DNA of 64,000 nt from Bacteroidia bacterium (lineage in GTDB: Bacteria; Bacteroidota; Bacteroidia; CAIKAF01), in the NCBI GenBank assembly GCA_030427255.1, contig JAUHWY010000019.1:1-64000 (forward strand). Direction: 5' to 3'. Shown piece after piece: positions 33,353-42,326 of the stretch (its first letter is position 1; each line of letters begins with the position of its first letter). The translations under genes were made by a program, and so were the position numbers. The notes below the pieces were generated by a model. It saw nothing but the letters and a program-made list of their open reading frames with translations, was not told where the DNA came from and did no database searches.

Positions 33353-34697
33353 ACTGTTCTCCCTCTTTTATCCTTATTTCTTGGTGCATCCACACCTTAG
33401 GTGTGCCCAAGCGCAAAGGAAGCCATTGAACCAACCTTAAGCTGTCGATAACCGGCAAACGCTCGCTTAGCTGAAGCCAAACTACCGTGGTGGTATCCGC
33501 TTGGTTTAGGCTACTGTCCGTCCATGTTTCGCCGGTTTGCAAGAATAAACCACAAAGTTGCGGAGCGTATCCGGCGCGAATTTCTTGAAACAGGTCACTG
33601 CTTTGAACCTCGGTGAAATTTCTTCTTTCCAAAATGCGTTGCAGACTGTCTATGGCGCGTTCTTTGCCCAATAAAAGTGTCTTTAACTGAAAAATTTCCT
33701 CGTTGGCTTTGTTGCCCTCTTGCACCCTTCCTTGGGTAATGCTCAACTGGGTACCCTTAAGTCCATAGTCAGGTAATTTAGATTCTGCCATGCGGATCAT
33801 TTCGTCCGGAACCGGCCCGCCAATAATGCCTACTTCAATGCGTTTAGGGTCTTCGGCAATGCGGGTGCCGCTCACAAAGGTGCCCGGAAAACTCAACTCT
33901 TTTTCTATAAAGGCATTGGCATTTCTTTGAAAATATAAGTCCGTAACCATGGAATAAGCTAGTATTAGGCTTGGAACCACCGTGATCAAAATAGCTGTGG
34001 TTACGATGTTGCGTGTCCACTTTTTGACCTTAGGATCCACAAAGGACCTACTTGGGAACTTTAAAAATCGAACAATCAAAAGCGTAGAAAGTGCTATATA
34101 TACACAATTGATTAGGAAGAGGTAAAATGCACCCAAAAAGAACATCCATTCGCCGTTGGCCAGTCCGTAACCTGCGGTGCATAAGGGAGGCATAAGTGCA
34201 GTGGCAATGGCTACCCCGGGAATCACGTTGGATTTTTCTTGTCTGGTTCCGGCGACAATGCCTGCCAAGCCCCCAAAAAAAGCTACTCCAACATCCCAAA
34301 GTGTAGGCTTTGTTCGGTTAAATAACTCACTTTGAGGCTCGTCTAGAGGCGTTACAATAAAGTAAAGGAACGACGCCAACACACTTATTCCAACCGCTAT
34401 GGCCAAGTTTTTTAGGGACTTGCGAATGAGCGGAATGTCGTTAATGCCTGCACCCAAACCAAGGCCGATTATAGGACCCATGATTGGAGAAATTAACATG
34501 GCTCCAATAATTACGGCAGTGCTGTTTACATTTAGCCCAATGGAGCAAATAAAAATGGCAAAAAACAGAATCCAAAGGTTTGCGCCCTTAAAGACTACTC
34601 CTTTTGAAATCCCTTGGACAATTTCGTCGTAGGGAGCCCTGTCATCGTCTAAGTTAAAACGCAAACGCAGGAATTCCAGCAGTTGATTTCTCAGCAT
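33351..34697 (-). CDS. DUF389-family membrane protein
   Basis: A 448-residue membrane protein of unknown function. The DUF389 core occupies residues about 30-240 with six or so hydrophobic helices and the signature NVNSTAVIIGAMLISPIMGPIIGLGLG; GVAIATALMPPLCTAGYGLANGEW is also typical (TIGR00271/TIGR00341-like). The C-terminal ~200 residues are soluble and specific to Bacteroidota members. A TACCTTTG element lies 4 nt upstream of the ATG. It converges with rplY. Confidence 0.92.
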   Translation of the reverse strand: MLRNQLLEFLRLRFNLDDDRAPYDEIVQGISKGVVFKGANLWILFFAIFICSIGLNVNSTAVIIGAMLISPIMGPIIGLGLGAGINDIPLIRKSLKNLAIAVGISVLASFLYFIVTPLDEPQSELFNRTKPTLWDVGVAFFGGLAGIVAGTRQEKSNVIPGVAIATALMPPLCTAGYGLANGEWMFFLGAFYLFLINCVYIALSTLLIVRFLKFPSRSFVDPKVKKWTRNIVTTAILITVVPSLILAYSMVTDLYFQRNANAFIEKELSFPGTFVSGTRIAEDPKRIEVGIIGGPVPDEMIRMAESKLPDYGLKGTQLSITQGRVQEGNKANEEIFQLKTLLLGKERAIDSLQRILERRNFTEVQSSDLFQEIRAGYAPQLCGLFLQTGETWTDSSLNQADTTTVVWLQLSERLPVIDSLRLVQWLPLRLGTPKVWMHQEIRIKEGEQ

Positions 34698-34701
34698 AGC
34701 T

Positions 34702-34709
34702 CAAAGGTA
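34702..34709 (-). promoter_or_regulatory. Predicted -7 element (TACCTTTG) 4 nt before the DUF389 start
   Basis: On the minus strand TACCTTTG is followed by AGCT and the ATG at 34697. No clear -33 element. Confidence 0.5.
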
Positions 34710-34817
34710 AAACATTGTCCGATTCCTTTTTTTAAGACTCCCTTTTTGTCATTTTTTTCGCTTTAGGTAAGGACTCATTATATTTTCTTTACTTTGGTCT
34801 GTAAATCAATTGCTGTC

Positions 34818-35390
34818 ATGGCCAACCGGGCATACCTTTTTGCCACCAATGATGCAACCGAGCATCTGAATAATTTATCCGAAGCACGTTTTCCCATTCC
34901 TTTTTGGTATAAGCTCCTTATGGGGTTTCAGGTGGAAATGGTACCCAGTCAACTTTGGGATGAAAAAGAACCTATTGCTCTGCGCGCACGCCTCAGTCCC
35001 GGGTTGGAACGCCTTTTTGAATTCGGACAATACCTTCAAAGCCAGGAGCTTCCGGACGTAGATCTGTTGCTTGATTTCCTCGAGAGAACCAAACAGTTTT
35101 TTAATCAAGATAGGGCATCTTCCCCTTGGCTTTTTCTAGAAGCCGCTGAAATCTATGACCTTATTCCCGAAGAGCCTGCTGAGGAGCAAAACGAGCAACT
35201 CCTTTTTGAAATTCGACGCATTTATGTCGATTTAGGTAAAATACTTAAAGACAAACCCGACGATATTCGCAAGTTTTCAGGAGCAGTTTGGATTAAGGAT
35301 TTGTTCAACGATTGGGAAGCCTCCATGGACATTCGCTGGTCCGAGGATCTTTCTTACGCCTTAGAAGACGAAGAGGAAGACTTTTCATGA
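34818..35390 (+). CDS. Conserved protein of the MANRAYLF type (function unknown)
   Basis: A 190-residue soluble acidic protein. The first residues MANRAYLFATND resemble a group of bacterial proteins that start MANRSYLY and are of unknown function (DUF7822-like, from memory). The C-terminus is very acidic (LEDEEEDFS). No catalytic motif is visible. A TTG eight codons upstream is in frame but the ATG matches the family start. The gene stands alone on the plus strand ahead of nhaA. Confidence 0.6.
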   Translation: MANRAYLFATNDATEHLNNLSEARFPIPFWYKLLMGFQVEMVPSQLWDEKEPIALRARLSPGLERLFEFGQYLQSQELPDVDLLLDFLERTKQFFNQDRASSPWLFLEAAEIYDLIPEEPAEEQNEQLLFEIRRIYVDLGKILKDKPDDIRKFSGAVWIKDLFNDWEASMDIRWSEDLSYALEDEEEDFS

Positions 35391-35497
35391 GGAATTCAAG
35401 CCCTCTGCTTGTTCCTAAACCTTTCTTTATAGGCCAAAACCAGGCCTAAATTTTCTTAATTCCTTGGTGGTCCTTACTTTTTTTTCTACCCTATAAC

Positions 35498-36835
35498 GTG
35501 CGTTTTTGGGAAGAATACCTTAATAAACTTAGAAACATAAACCTTAGAGAGCAGGCAGCATTGCCCGGCCTTTTACTTCTTTTTTCGGCAATAGTTGCGC
35601 TTATTTGGGCAAATTCCCCTTGGAAAGAAGCTTACCATCATCTTTGGGAAACCCCGATTCGTCTGCAAGTAGGGGATTGGAGCCTGCACAGGAGTTTGCA
35701 CCATTTCATTAACGATGGCTTTATGGCCGTTTTTTTCTTTGTGGTGGGGCTTGAATTAAAACGGGCATGGATTTCCGGCCCCTTAAGCAAACCTTCCAAG
35801 GCGCTTTTGCCTCTTGCCGCCGCTATGGGTGGAATGCTATTCCCCGCTTTGATTTTCTTGGGTTTTAATGCCGGAACTCCGCAAGCCGACGGCTGGGGAA
35901 TACCCATGGCCACAGATATTGCTTTTGCGCTAGGCATACTTAGTTTGGCCGCTCCCAATATTCCTTCTTCTTACCGCTTGTTTTTAACAGCCTTGGCTAT
36001 AGCAGACGACTTGGGGGCGGTATTGGTCATTGCTTTTTTTTATACTTCTCAAGTGCATTGGGATTCGTTGCTTATGGGAATGGTGGCCTTGAGTATTTTG
36101 TTTGCAGCAAATAGAATTGGAATTCGAAGTCCCTTGTTTTACGCCATGGTAGGCATAGGGGGCGTTTGGTTGGCTTTTCTCGTTTCAGGTATTCACCCCA
36201 CCATTGCCGGAGTTTTGGCGGCTTTTATGATTCCTGCACGGCCAAAAGTTTCCGGAAAAAAATACCTGAGCTTAGCCGATAAGCTTTTGGGCAAGTTGCG
36301 CAAACGTCCGCCTGGAAACACCCCTGTGGTTGAACCTATACGCGCTGAACTCTTTCACAGCATTCAAGCAGTTTCTCGAAATGCTTTACCTCCTTTACAG
36401 CGATTAGAACATGTGCTTCAGCCTTGGGTTTCTTTACTGATTCTTCCCCTGTTTGCTTTGGCAAATGCCGGTGTGGTTTTGCCCGATTTTTCATGGCGGG
36501 TAGTTACCGAACCTTTGGTCTTGGGAGTCTTTTTAGGCTTATTGGTCGGGAAAGTATTAGGCATTTGTGCGGTGGGCTGGCTTGCGGCCTATATTTCCGG
36601 ACAAAAATTACCTGTTCCTCCTAAACACCCTGCTTGGTGGGCCCTAGGGTTTTTGGGTGGAATCGGATTTACTATGGCGCTTTTCATTTCTGTCTTGGCT
36701 TTTAAGGACCCCCAATTAAAAGCCTCTGCTAAAACAGCAGTACTCCTTGGCTCACTTATTTCAGGTGCCTTGGCAGTGCTATTGCTTAAAATTAAGCCAT
36801 TACCTGAGGCATCTTCCTCCAAGCCCAAAACTTAA
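35498..36835 (+). CDS. nhaA: Na+/H+ antiporter NhaA
   Basis: A 445-residue inner-membrane antiporter that exports Na+ in exchange for H+. About 11-12 helices are visible. Key motifs: FINDGFMAVFFFVVGLELKR, PMATDIAFALGIL and TALAIADDLGAVLVIA, carrying the Asp residues equivalent to E. coli D133 and D163/D164, and WALGFLGGIGFTMALFISVLAF near the C-terminus. The start codon is GTG at 35498; the next ATG lies well inside the first helices. A Na+/H+ antiporter fits a marine or brackish habitat but does not prove it. Confidence 0.96.
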   Translation: MRFWEEYLNKLRNINLREQAALPGLLLLFSAIVALIWANSPWKEAYHHLWETPIRLQVGDWSLHRSLHHFINDGFMAVFFFVVGLELKRAWISGPLSKPSKALLPLAAAMGGMLFPALIFLGFNAGTPQADGWGIPMATDIAFALGILSLAAPNIPSSYRLFLTALAIADDLGAVLVIAFFYTSQVHWDSLLMGMVALSILFAANRIGIRSPLFYAMVGIGGVWLAFLVSGIHPTIAGVLAAFMIPARPKVSGKKYLSLADKLLGKLRKRPPGNTPVVEPIRAELFHSIQAVSRNALPPLQRLEHVLQPWVSLLILPLFALANAGVVLPDFSWRVVTEPLVLGVFLGLLVGKVLGICAVGWLAAYISGQKLPVPPKHPAWWALGFLGGIGFTMALFISVLAFKDPQLKASAKTAVLLGSLISGALAVLLLKIKPLPEASSSKPKT

Positions 36836-36840
36836 TGAAC

Positions 36841-37443
36841 CTAAGCCTTTGCGGGCTGGAACAGGGGGAGTGTTTTGTTGTACCAGTTTTTTGTTCGGTA
36901 AAAAACAGCAGCTCCTGCAACGGCAATGGGCAGCGAAAAGGCAAAGGCGAGCCCTCCTTTTTGGATTAAAGCAACAAGTGGGGTCAGTAGCATCAATGCG
37001 CCGGAACTGAACATAAGTGCAGTAAACGAGAAAAATAAAAGACGAAGCCAAAGGAAATATTTATGACTTTGCAATTGCTTTATGCGCTTTTCTCGGCTGC
37101 GTTGCATGGCTTCTTTTCGCTCCTTAATCCGCTCTGCACGCATTCTGGCCAAATGCTCTCTATACCTGCGTTCGGCCTCACTTCGGTCCGGAGGAGAAGT
37201 CTTTGGCGCTGTTGGCGAAGCTTGTCTATAGCTAACGCGGCTGCGGCTATGCAAATCAATTCGGCCCTCCTTAAGGTCTACCAAATAATCATAGGCTTGC
37301 TGTACCTGAATGAAGGCTTCTTTGGCTTGCTCATCGGGATTTAAATCCGGATGAAGTTCCATGGCCTTTTTTCGGTAGGCACGCTTAATTTCTTGCAAAC
37401 TTGCTTCCGAAGTAAGCCCTAATATATGGTATGCTTGTTGCAT
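36841..37443 (-). CDS. Membrane-anchored J-domain protein
   Basis: A 200-residue protein. Residues 1-65 form a J domain with helix II/III and the HPD motif (RKKAMELHPDLNPDEQAKEAFIQVQQAYDYL), which stimulates DnaK ATPase. An Arg-rich linker follows, then two hydrophobic segments (about residues 125-150 and 160-180). There is no Gly/Phe or zinc domain, so it is a type III (class C) J protein placing DnaK at the membrane. It converges with nhaA with 5 bp between the genes. Confidence 0.9.
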   Translation of the reverse strand: MQQAYHILGLTSEASLQEIKRAYRKKAMELHPDLNPDEQAKEAFIQVQQAYDYLVDLKEGRIDLHSRSRVSYRQASPTAPKTSPPDRSEAERRYREHLARMRAERIKERKEAMQRSREKRIKQLQSHKYFLWLRLLFFSFTALMFSSGALMLLTPLVALIQKGGLAFAFSLPIAVAGAAVFYRTKNWYNKTLPLFQPAKA

Positions 37444-37496
37444 GGTAAGGATCCTGTGCTAATTTAACCATTTTCCTTTGCTTATGTAACCTTGGT

Positions 37497-38087
37497 CTAC
37501 TCGGTAGGCTTCGAACAAATCCATAGGCCCGTTCCCATACCCAAAGTTTCAAACTTAGCCTTCCCATGCTTGTCCATCCATGCTTTAAGACTCCAAGCCG
37601 GACGACTTACCAAATAGGAAATGAGTCGATAACCGAATTTGGCTCCCCGATAGGGCTCTTTCTCCAAACCCAAATCAAGAACCAATAAAGTTCCTCCGGG
37701 CTCTAGGATTTTCCAAGCTTTCGATAATGCTTCTTCAGGCCGGGGGTGAACACCCAATACAAACGGAAAGTAAATGCCCGCCACCTCTACACCTTTATCG
37801 TAATCTTCCCAACTCTGATAATGCCAAGTTTGTAGCAAGCCTCTTATTTGACCTCGTATTTTCCCCTTTCGAGCCATGGCTTTAGACGGTTCTACCATGT
37901 GCCATTCCACCCCCGCGTTTAAAAACCTATATTCGGGCAAGGTTCCTGCCCCAACGATTATCCATTGGCCATCGCAACCGGATTTTATTTGGGCAACAGC
38001 ATGCTTGCGGCAAGCATTGAACGGTCTCTCGACCAAAAAGTAAAAGGGAGCAATGAGAGAAAAGGGAAGGTGTCCTCCAAACTTCAT
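37497..38087 (-). CDS. Class I SAM-methyltransferase-like protein
   Basis: A 196-residue protein with a Rossmann-type arrangement: QWIIVGAGTLPEYRFLNAG (motif I-like, GAGT), HMVEPSKAM, FVLGVHPRPEEALSKAWKILEPGGTLLVLDLG (motif IV-VI-like with LEPGG) and a C-terminal region like LigE/UbiE-type methyltransferases. The substrate is unknown. The ATG overlaps the stop of the 909-residue adhesin gene by 1 nt (TAATG on the minus strand), so translation is coupled. Confidence 0.72.
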   Translation of the reverse strand: MKFGGHLPFSLIAPFYFLVERPFNACRKHAVAQIKSGCDGQWIIVGAGTLPEYRFLNAGVEWHMVEPSKAMARKGKIRGQIRGLLQTWHYQSWEDYDKGVEVAGIYFPFVLGVHPRPEEALSKAWKILEPGGTLLVLDLGLEKEPYRGAKFGYRLISYLVSRPAWSLKAWMDKHGKAKFETLGMGTGLWICSKPTE

Positions 38088-40816
38088 TAGGGAAGCAGTT
38101 GCACCTTTCCGGCAAAGGTATGCTCTTTGTTGTTGTTGTCCACCACACGAATCTTATAGGTATAAGTGTCTTGTTTCAACACCTCTCCTACGTTATGCTT
38201 GGCACCATTCCAACCTTTGGCCTTGTCGTTGGTAAAGTATAGCTCTTCGCCCCAACGATTAAATATCCACATTTGATAGGTTTTCCAATTTACCCCCTGT
38301 GCAACAAATAAATCGTTAAGTCCATCCCCATTGGGAGTAAATACGTTGGGAATATAGACCGAAGTCTCGTCCCGTACACGAATAGGGAATTCTATAAAAG
38401 CAGTGCACCCATCGGAATTCACTACTTCTAACCTTCCTTGATACAGTCCGGGAGAGTTAAAATACCAACTGAACGATGAATCTTGGCTGCTTGTTTCGCC
38501 TTCGATTTCCCAACTCCATTGCACAATATCAGGGTAGGAGCGATCCGAAAATTCAACTTCCGGATTAAGCATGCTCGGGTCTTGGGGCGTGAAATTGGGG
38601 ACTACCGTAGGTGATGGTAATACCACAAAACTTTTTTCCACCGTATCCCTGCAGTTAAAGATATTGGTGGCTATAAGTTGAACCGTATAGTTGCCGGCAT
38701 AATACACTTTTTGTGGTGATACGTCGGCAGATTGCCCTTCGTCTAAATCCCAAGCATAGTCCTTAATGGTACCTGAGCCCGGATCTGTTTGGTTGGTGAA
38801 AATCATCTGAATAGGCTCACAATAGGGCCCATCTATTAAGAAATCAGCCACAGGATCGTGGTGGTAAAACAATACCACTTCGTCCGTTAAACTGTTGCCG
38901 CAACTATCCGTTACGGTAATGGTATAGCTGGTAGTGTCCGAAGGCCACAAATTGCTCAAAGCAGCGGTTTGAGGACCATGGTCCCATTGATAGCTTAGTT
39001 GCCCCCTGCCCCCTGAAATTATTGGGTTTATTGCCTTTGCTTGCCTTGGACAGTCTATGAATTGGTCCGGTCCGGCATCCAATTGCAAGGGCACGATATC
39101 TACTATAGTTACTGTGGCAGTGAATGGAACCGTTGTACCATCGCACAAGGTATCTACTACGGTTATTGTAACCGTTTCATTCCCCTCATTCTGCACATCA
39201 TAATTGGGCACCACATCTATATACACGGTATCCTGCCCAGCGGCATAGGAAATGCTTTGTGCTATATTGGCATAATCCGTGCCGTTGACCGCCGACCCTG
39301 AAATTTGAATAGGATAGGTTTTGGCTTGATTTACCGAAATGGAACGGCTAATGGCCAATCGGGCAGTGCCACAACCCTCAACCACGCTGGTGGGTTGAAA
39401 TCCATGAAAATCAAAACCTGCAGTTACCGGCTCAACAAAGTCAACATAGAGGGAATCCTCTACCGTATTGCCGCAAGTGTCCGTTACTGAAAAAACCACA
39501 TACCTGTCCTGTGTAGGAATATAATTGTAATTAAGCCCGGTTGAGGCTCCATTGTCCCAACTGTACTGATATCCCGGCTTACCACCGCTTACTGTGGCAG
39601 TAAGCAGGGCTCCATTGCAATCAATCACCGTATCGTTTCCTGCAAATGCCGTCAACGGAACATAATCGTTAATGTAAAAGTTAATGCTGGTGGTTTGCGT
39701 GTTGCAACCACTGCCTTGCACTGAAATACTAACGATTTCTTGCCCTTCCGCCAACTGATCCAACAAGGGAATAATGTCTAAGGTATCGGTCGCTTGTCCG
39801 GGCTGAAAATTAATGGTGGTGGGTATATTTTGATAATCCACCCCGTTGGTCGCAGAGCCGGTTACGTTTAAGTTAACCGTCAATGCACTGGCCACTCCAC
39901 TGGTACGGGTCACCACCAACTGGGCTTGGCCGCAACCTTCAGTTAATATAGTATCCGCAGCACTCGTTGTGTTATTGGCCACCGATAGCTGTAAATTGGA
40001 AGATTGAAAACTACCGGTTTCTAAAAATACCGCTGAATTGAGCGCACCATCCACAATATCCGCTACAGCCAAAGTAATGGTGTAGGTCGAACAAGGCACT
40101 ACCTCTGCCACTGCCCATAAAGGAACCGTGGCCCCACCAAAACCATGTCCGTTGTTTTGGTTGCAATTGTCCACATAATACTGGCAATTAGTACAAGGGC
40201 CATTCCCACAAGCAAAATTCTGCCCATTATTAACCGTATTAATGGTAACCGGCTGAGTCGAATTGGGAATCAAGGCCACATTGGTTTGGTTGTAGGCCGG
40301 TCCATTTGGGTTAGGACCCGTTAAGAAAAAGGCAAAAATGTCATTAAACGAGGAGTTTACAAACTGATTGTACTCGTTGCTCGCAAACACATAGCGGAAC
40401 TTTAGGGTATCGCCTTGTGGAATAAAATTAAAAGTTAAAACAGCCGCATTATTGGTGTTGAGCGCATTACCGAAAATTTGGCCATAATACTGCGACAGCG
40501 GCTGCCACCCCGGAGTACCCGCTCCGGTAATAAAGCCATTAGGAAAAAAACCGTTTGGCGGATTTATTTGACCGGTGGAAAGCACCACACCACTAGCAAG
40601 ACCCAAATTAGACGCAGTGCCATTGAAGGTGCCTATTTGCGTATTTTGATTTCCTTGAAACGTAACATTCGATACCTGAAGACCTGCACCAACCAAAGTG
40701 TTTTGAACCAAATTGGTCGGCGTTTGACCGGTACTGGTGGTCACCTGACTCCTCAACAATGCAAAAAATCCGGGCAAAACAGAAAAAAGAACCAATAAAC
40801 GTACGTCACGCATCAT
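38087..40816 (-). CDS. Large surface protein with choice-of-anchor-L, Calx-beta-like and CHU-type C-terminal domains
   Basis: A 909-residue secreted protein (second ATG at 40813 possible). After the signal peptide, residues about 30-285 form a choice-of-anchor-L domain (TPTNLVQNTLVGAGLQVSNV, TASNLGLASGVVLSTG, FRYVFASNEYNQFVNSSFNDIFAFFL). Two Calx-beta-like/Ig pairs follow (ATDTLDIIPLLDQLAEGQEIVSI, DTVYIDVVPNYDVQNEGNETVTI), then PKD domains and the type-B T9SS domain (VYIPNVFTPNGDGLNDLF ... FNRWGEELYFT). It is expected on the outer surface, perhaps in adhesion. Translationally coupled to the methyltransferase-like gene. Confidence 0.9.
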   Translation of the reverse strand: MMRDVRLLVLFSVLPGFFALLRSQVTTSTGQTPTNLVQNTLVGAGLQVSNVTFQGNQNTQIGTFNGTASNLGLASGVVLSTGQINPPNGFFPNGFITGAGTPGWQPLSQYYGQIFGNALNTNNAAVLTFNFIPQGDTLKFRYVFASNEYNQFVNSSFNDIFAFFLTGPNPNGPAYNQTNVALIPNSTQPVTINTVNNGQNFACGNGPCTNCQYYVDNCNQNNGHGFGGATVPLWAVAEVVPCSTYTITLAVADIVDGALNSAVFLETGSFQSSNLQLSVANNTTSAADTILTEGCGQAQLVVTRTSGVASALTVNLNVTGSATNGVDYQNIPTTINFQPGQATDTLDIIPLLDQLAEGQEIVSISVQGSGCNTQTTSINFYINDYVPLTAFAGNDTVIDCNGALLTATVSGGKPGYQYSWDNGASTGLNYNYIPTQDRYVVFSVTDTCGNTVEDSLYVDFVEPVTAGFDFHGFQPTSVVEGCGTARLAISRSISVNQAKTYPIQISGSAVNGTDYANIAQSISYAAGQDTVYIDVVPNYDVQNEGNETVTITVVDTLCDGTTVPFTATVTIVDIVPLQLDAGPDQFIDCPRQAKAINPIISGGRGQLSYQWDHGPQTAALSNLWPSDTTSYTITVTDSCGNSLTDEVVLFYHHDPVADFLIDGPYCEPIQMIFTNQTDPGSGTIKDYAWDLDEGQSADVSPQKVYYAGNYTVQLIATNIFNCRDTVEKSFVVLPSPTVVPNFTPQDPSMLNPEVEFSDRSYPDIVQWSWEIEGETSSQDSSFSWYFNSPGLYQGRLEVVNSDGCTAFIEFPIRVRDETSVYIPNVFTPNGDGLNDLFVAQGVNWKTYQMWIFNRWGEELYFTNDKAKGWNGAKHNVGEVLKQDTYTYKIRVVDNNNKEHTFAGKVQLLP

Positions 40817-40915
40817 AGACTAGGGTAGTATATCCTACAAAAATAAACGAATCTGGATGTCCTGCAAGTATTTATCCGCCTTTTTCTTTAAACCATGTTA
40901 ATGATAACTTAGCAT

Positions 40916-41045
40916 TTGGGCGCCTTAACGGGCTTTCGGCTATACGCCCAATAAGAAAAAGGGAAATCCGCCGTGTGCCATGGGAGCTTCCAAGGTCGCT
41001 CCATGCCACCCTGGCGGCTTTAACCCTTTTCCTCATTGGGGGTGC
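40916..41045. repeat. Repeat family B-related long hairpin
   Basis: Begins TTGGGCGCCTTAACGGGC like the other family B ends. Bases 40947-41040 form one long imperfect hairpin whose outer arms are CCCAATAAGAAAAAGGG and CCCTTTTCCTCATTGGG, with GGGAGCTTCCAAGGTCGCTC at the centre. It fills most of the 274-bp space between two minus-strand genes. Confidence 0.7.
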
Positions 41046-41090
41046 CGCCTCTATCCCTGGCGCATTTTCTCTTCCAAATTTAAACTTTCG

Positions 41091-42326
41091 CTATGCTAAG
41101 TGCGCCTTTATGCGCTCCAATACTCGGCTACCTGCCCCCGACTGCTCCTCAAACCAACCCAATAGCATTTGCTCGCTTTCTTTTCGTACCGCTTTTGCCT
41201 CCATCCGCTGCAACCATTTCAATAAGTCATCCGCATCTTTAACTTGGCTAGCTGTCCCCATCTCCAAAAAGGCTTGTGCTTCAATGCTTCCCCCAAGCTT
41301 TGGACCAAAGGACATAGGCAGTCCATAAACCGCAGGTTCCAAACAGCTGTGTATGCTCCTACCAAATCCCCCGCCTACATAAGCAGCCGACCCAAAACGA
41401 TACAAACGCTTAAGTTCCCCCAAACCGTCCACTACCACTACTCTTGGCCACTCATCCATTGGGCTTGGCGAAAGCCTACTCCAAGCCTTCGCACCGCCTA
41501 GCTCTTGACCCATGGCAAGCAACCGAGTTACCTCAGCTTTTTCCGGATGATGCGGGGCACAAAGTAGGTTCCATTTTGGAGCTTCTTTTAGGGCTGAAAA
41601 CAATAGTTTTTCATCCGCTGGCCAAGTGCTTCCCGCAATCAGCCAGAGAACCTCTTCCGGAGCATTCGCTTCTTTGGGAAACTCTTTGGGTAAGCCTAGG
41701 AGCCTATCTACCCGCGGGTTTCCATCTATATGCACACGGTGTTTCTCCATGCCCAACTGCAACAGAAAGTGAGCAGCACTCGAATCTTGGCAAGAGATCC
41801 AACACAATCGATTCAATTGTTTTTTCCAAAAAGCCGAACCAAGGCCTGCCCAAGCTTTAGATCTTCCGGGGGCAAAGGCTACCAAAGCCGAAGGAACCCC
41901 GGCCTTCTCCAAAACCTTTAAACTTACGGGCCAAAGCTCCGCTTTTACAAACAAAGCAAACTCCGGATTAAATTGCTTCAATAAAGCCTCCACCGGCTTT
42001 TTGCGATCTCCCGGAAACATGATTATAGCATCTGCGGCACTTTGAACTACTTGTTCAAATCCTGAGGGAGAGTAAAAAGTCAACAAAACTTTGCCCTGTT
42101 CTTGGGTACGCCAAGCCTCTATTATCGGTCGAGCTTGTTCATACTCACCAACCGAGGCGGCATGAACCCAAACCCAACGTCCCCGGCTTCGCTTTGGCCA
42201 AGCTTGGGAACGGTAAGTGACCCTTCGCGCTGCTTTTTTGTGAAAAAGCCCCACCAAAGGCATGGCCGCTTCAAAACCGGCAATCGTCAAAGGGTATAGC
42301 CATTCGAGTAATTTAGCGAAAATCAA
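41091..42326 (-). CDS. waaA: 3-deoxy-D-manno-octulosonic acid (Kdo) transferase
   Basis: A 411-residue GT30 enzyme that adds Kdo from CMP-Kdo to lipid A precursor at the inner membrane. It has an N-terminal hydrophobic anchor, WVWVHAASVGEYEQARPIIEA with the catalytic-site Glu, TFYSPSGFEQV, a VALVAF-like segment of the N-domain and the signature AAYVGGGFGRSIHSCLEPAVYGLPMSFGP in the C-terminal domain. Its start overlaps the barrel-protein gene by 14 nt, so the two are cotranscribed. It shows that the organism makes a Kdo-containing LPS. Confidence 0.95.
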   Translation of the reverse strand: MIFAKLLEWLYPLTIAGFEAAMPLVGLFHKKAARRVTYRSQAWPKRSRGRWVWVHAASVGEYEQARPIIEAWRTQEQGKVLLTFYSPSGFEQVVQSAADAIIMFPGDRKKPVEALLKQFNPEFALFVKAELWPVSLKVLEKAGVPSALVAFAPGRSKAWAGLGSAFWKKQLNRLCWISCQDSSAAHFLLQLGMEKHRVHIDGNPRVDRLLGLPKEFPKEANAPEEVLWLIAGSTWPADEKLLFSALKEAPKWNLLCAPHHPEKAEVTRLLAMGQELGGAKAWSRLSPSPMDEWPRVVVVDGLGELKRLYRFGSAAYVGGGFGRSIHSCLEPAVYGLPMSFGPKLGGSIEAQAFLEMGTASQVKDADDLLKWLQRMEAKAVRKESEQMLLGWFEEQSGAGSRVLERIKAHLA

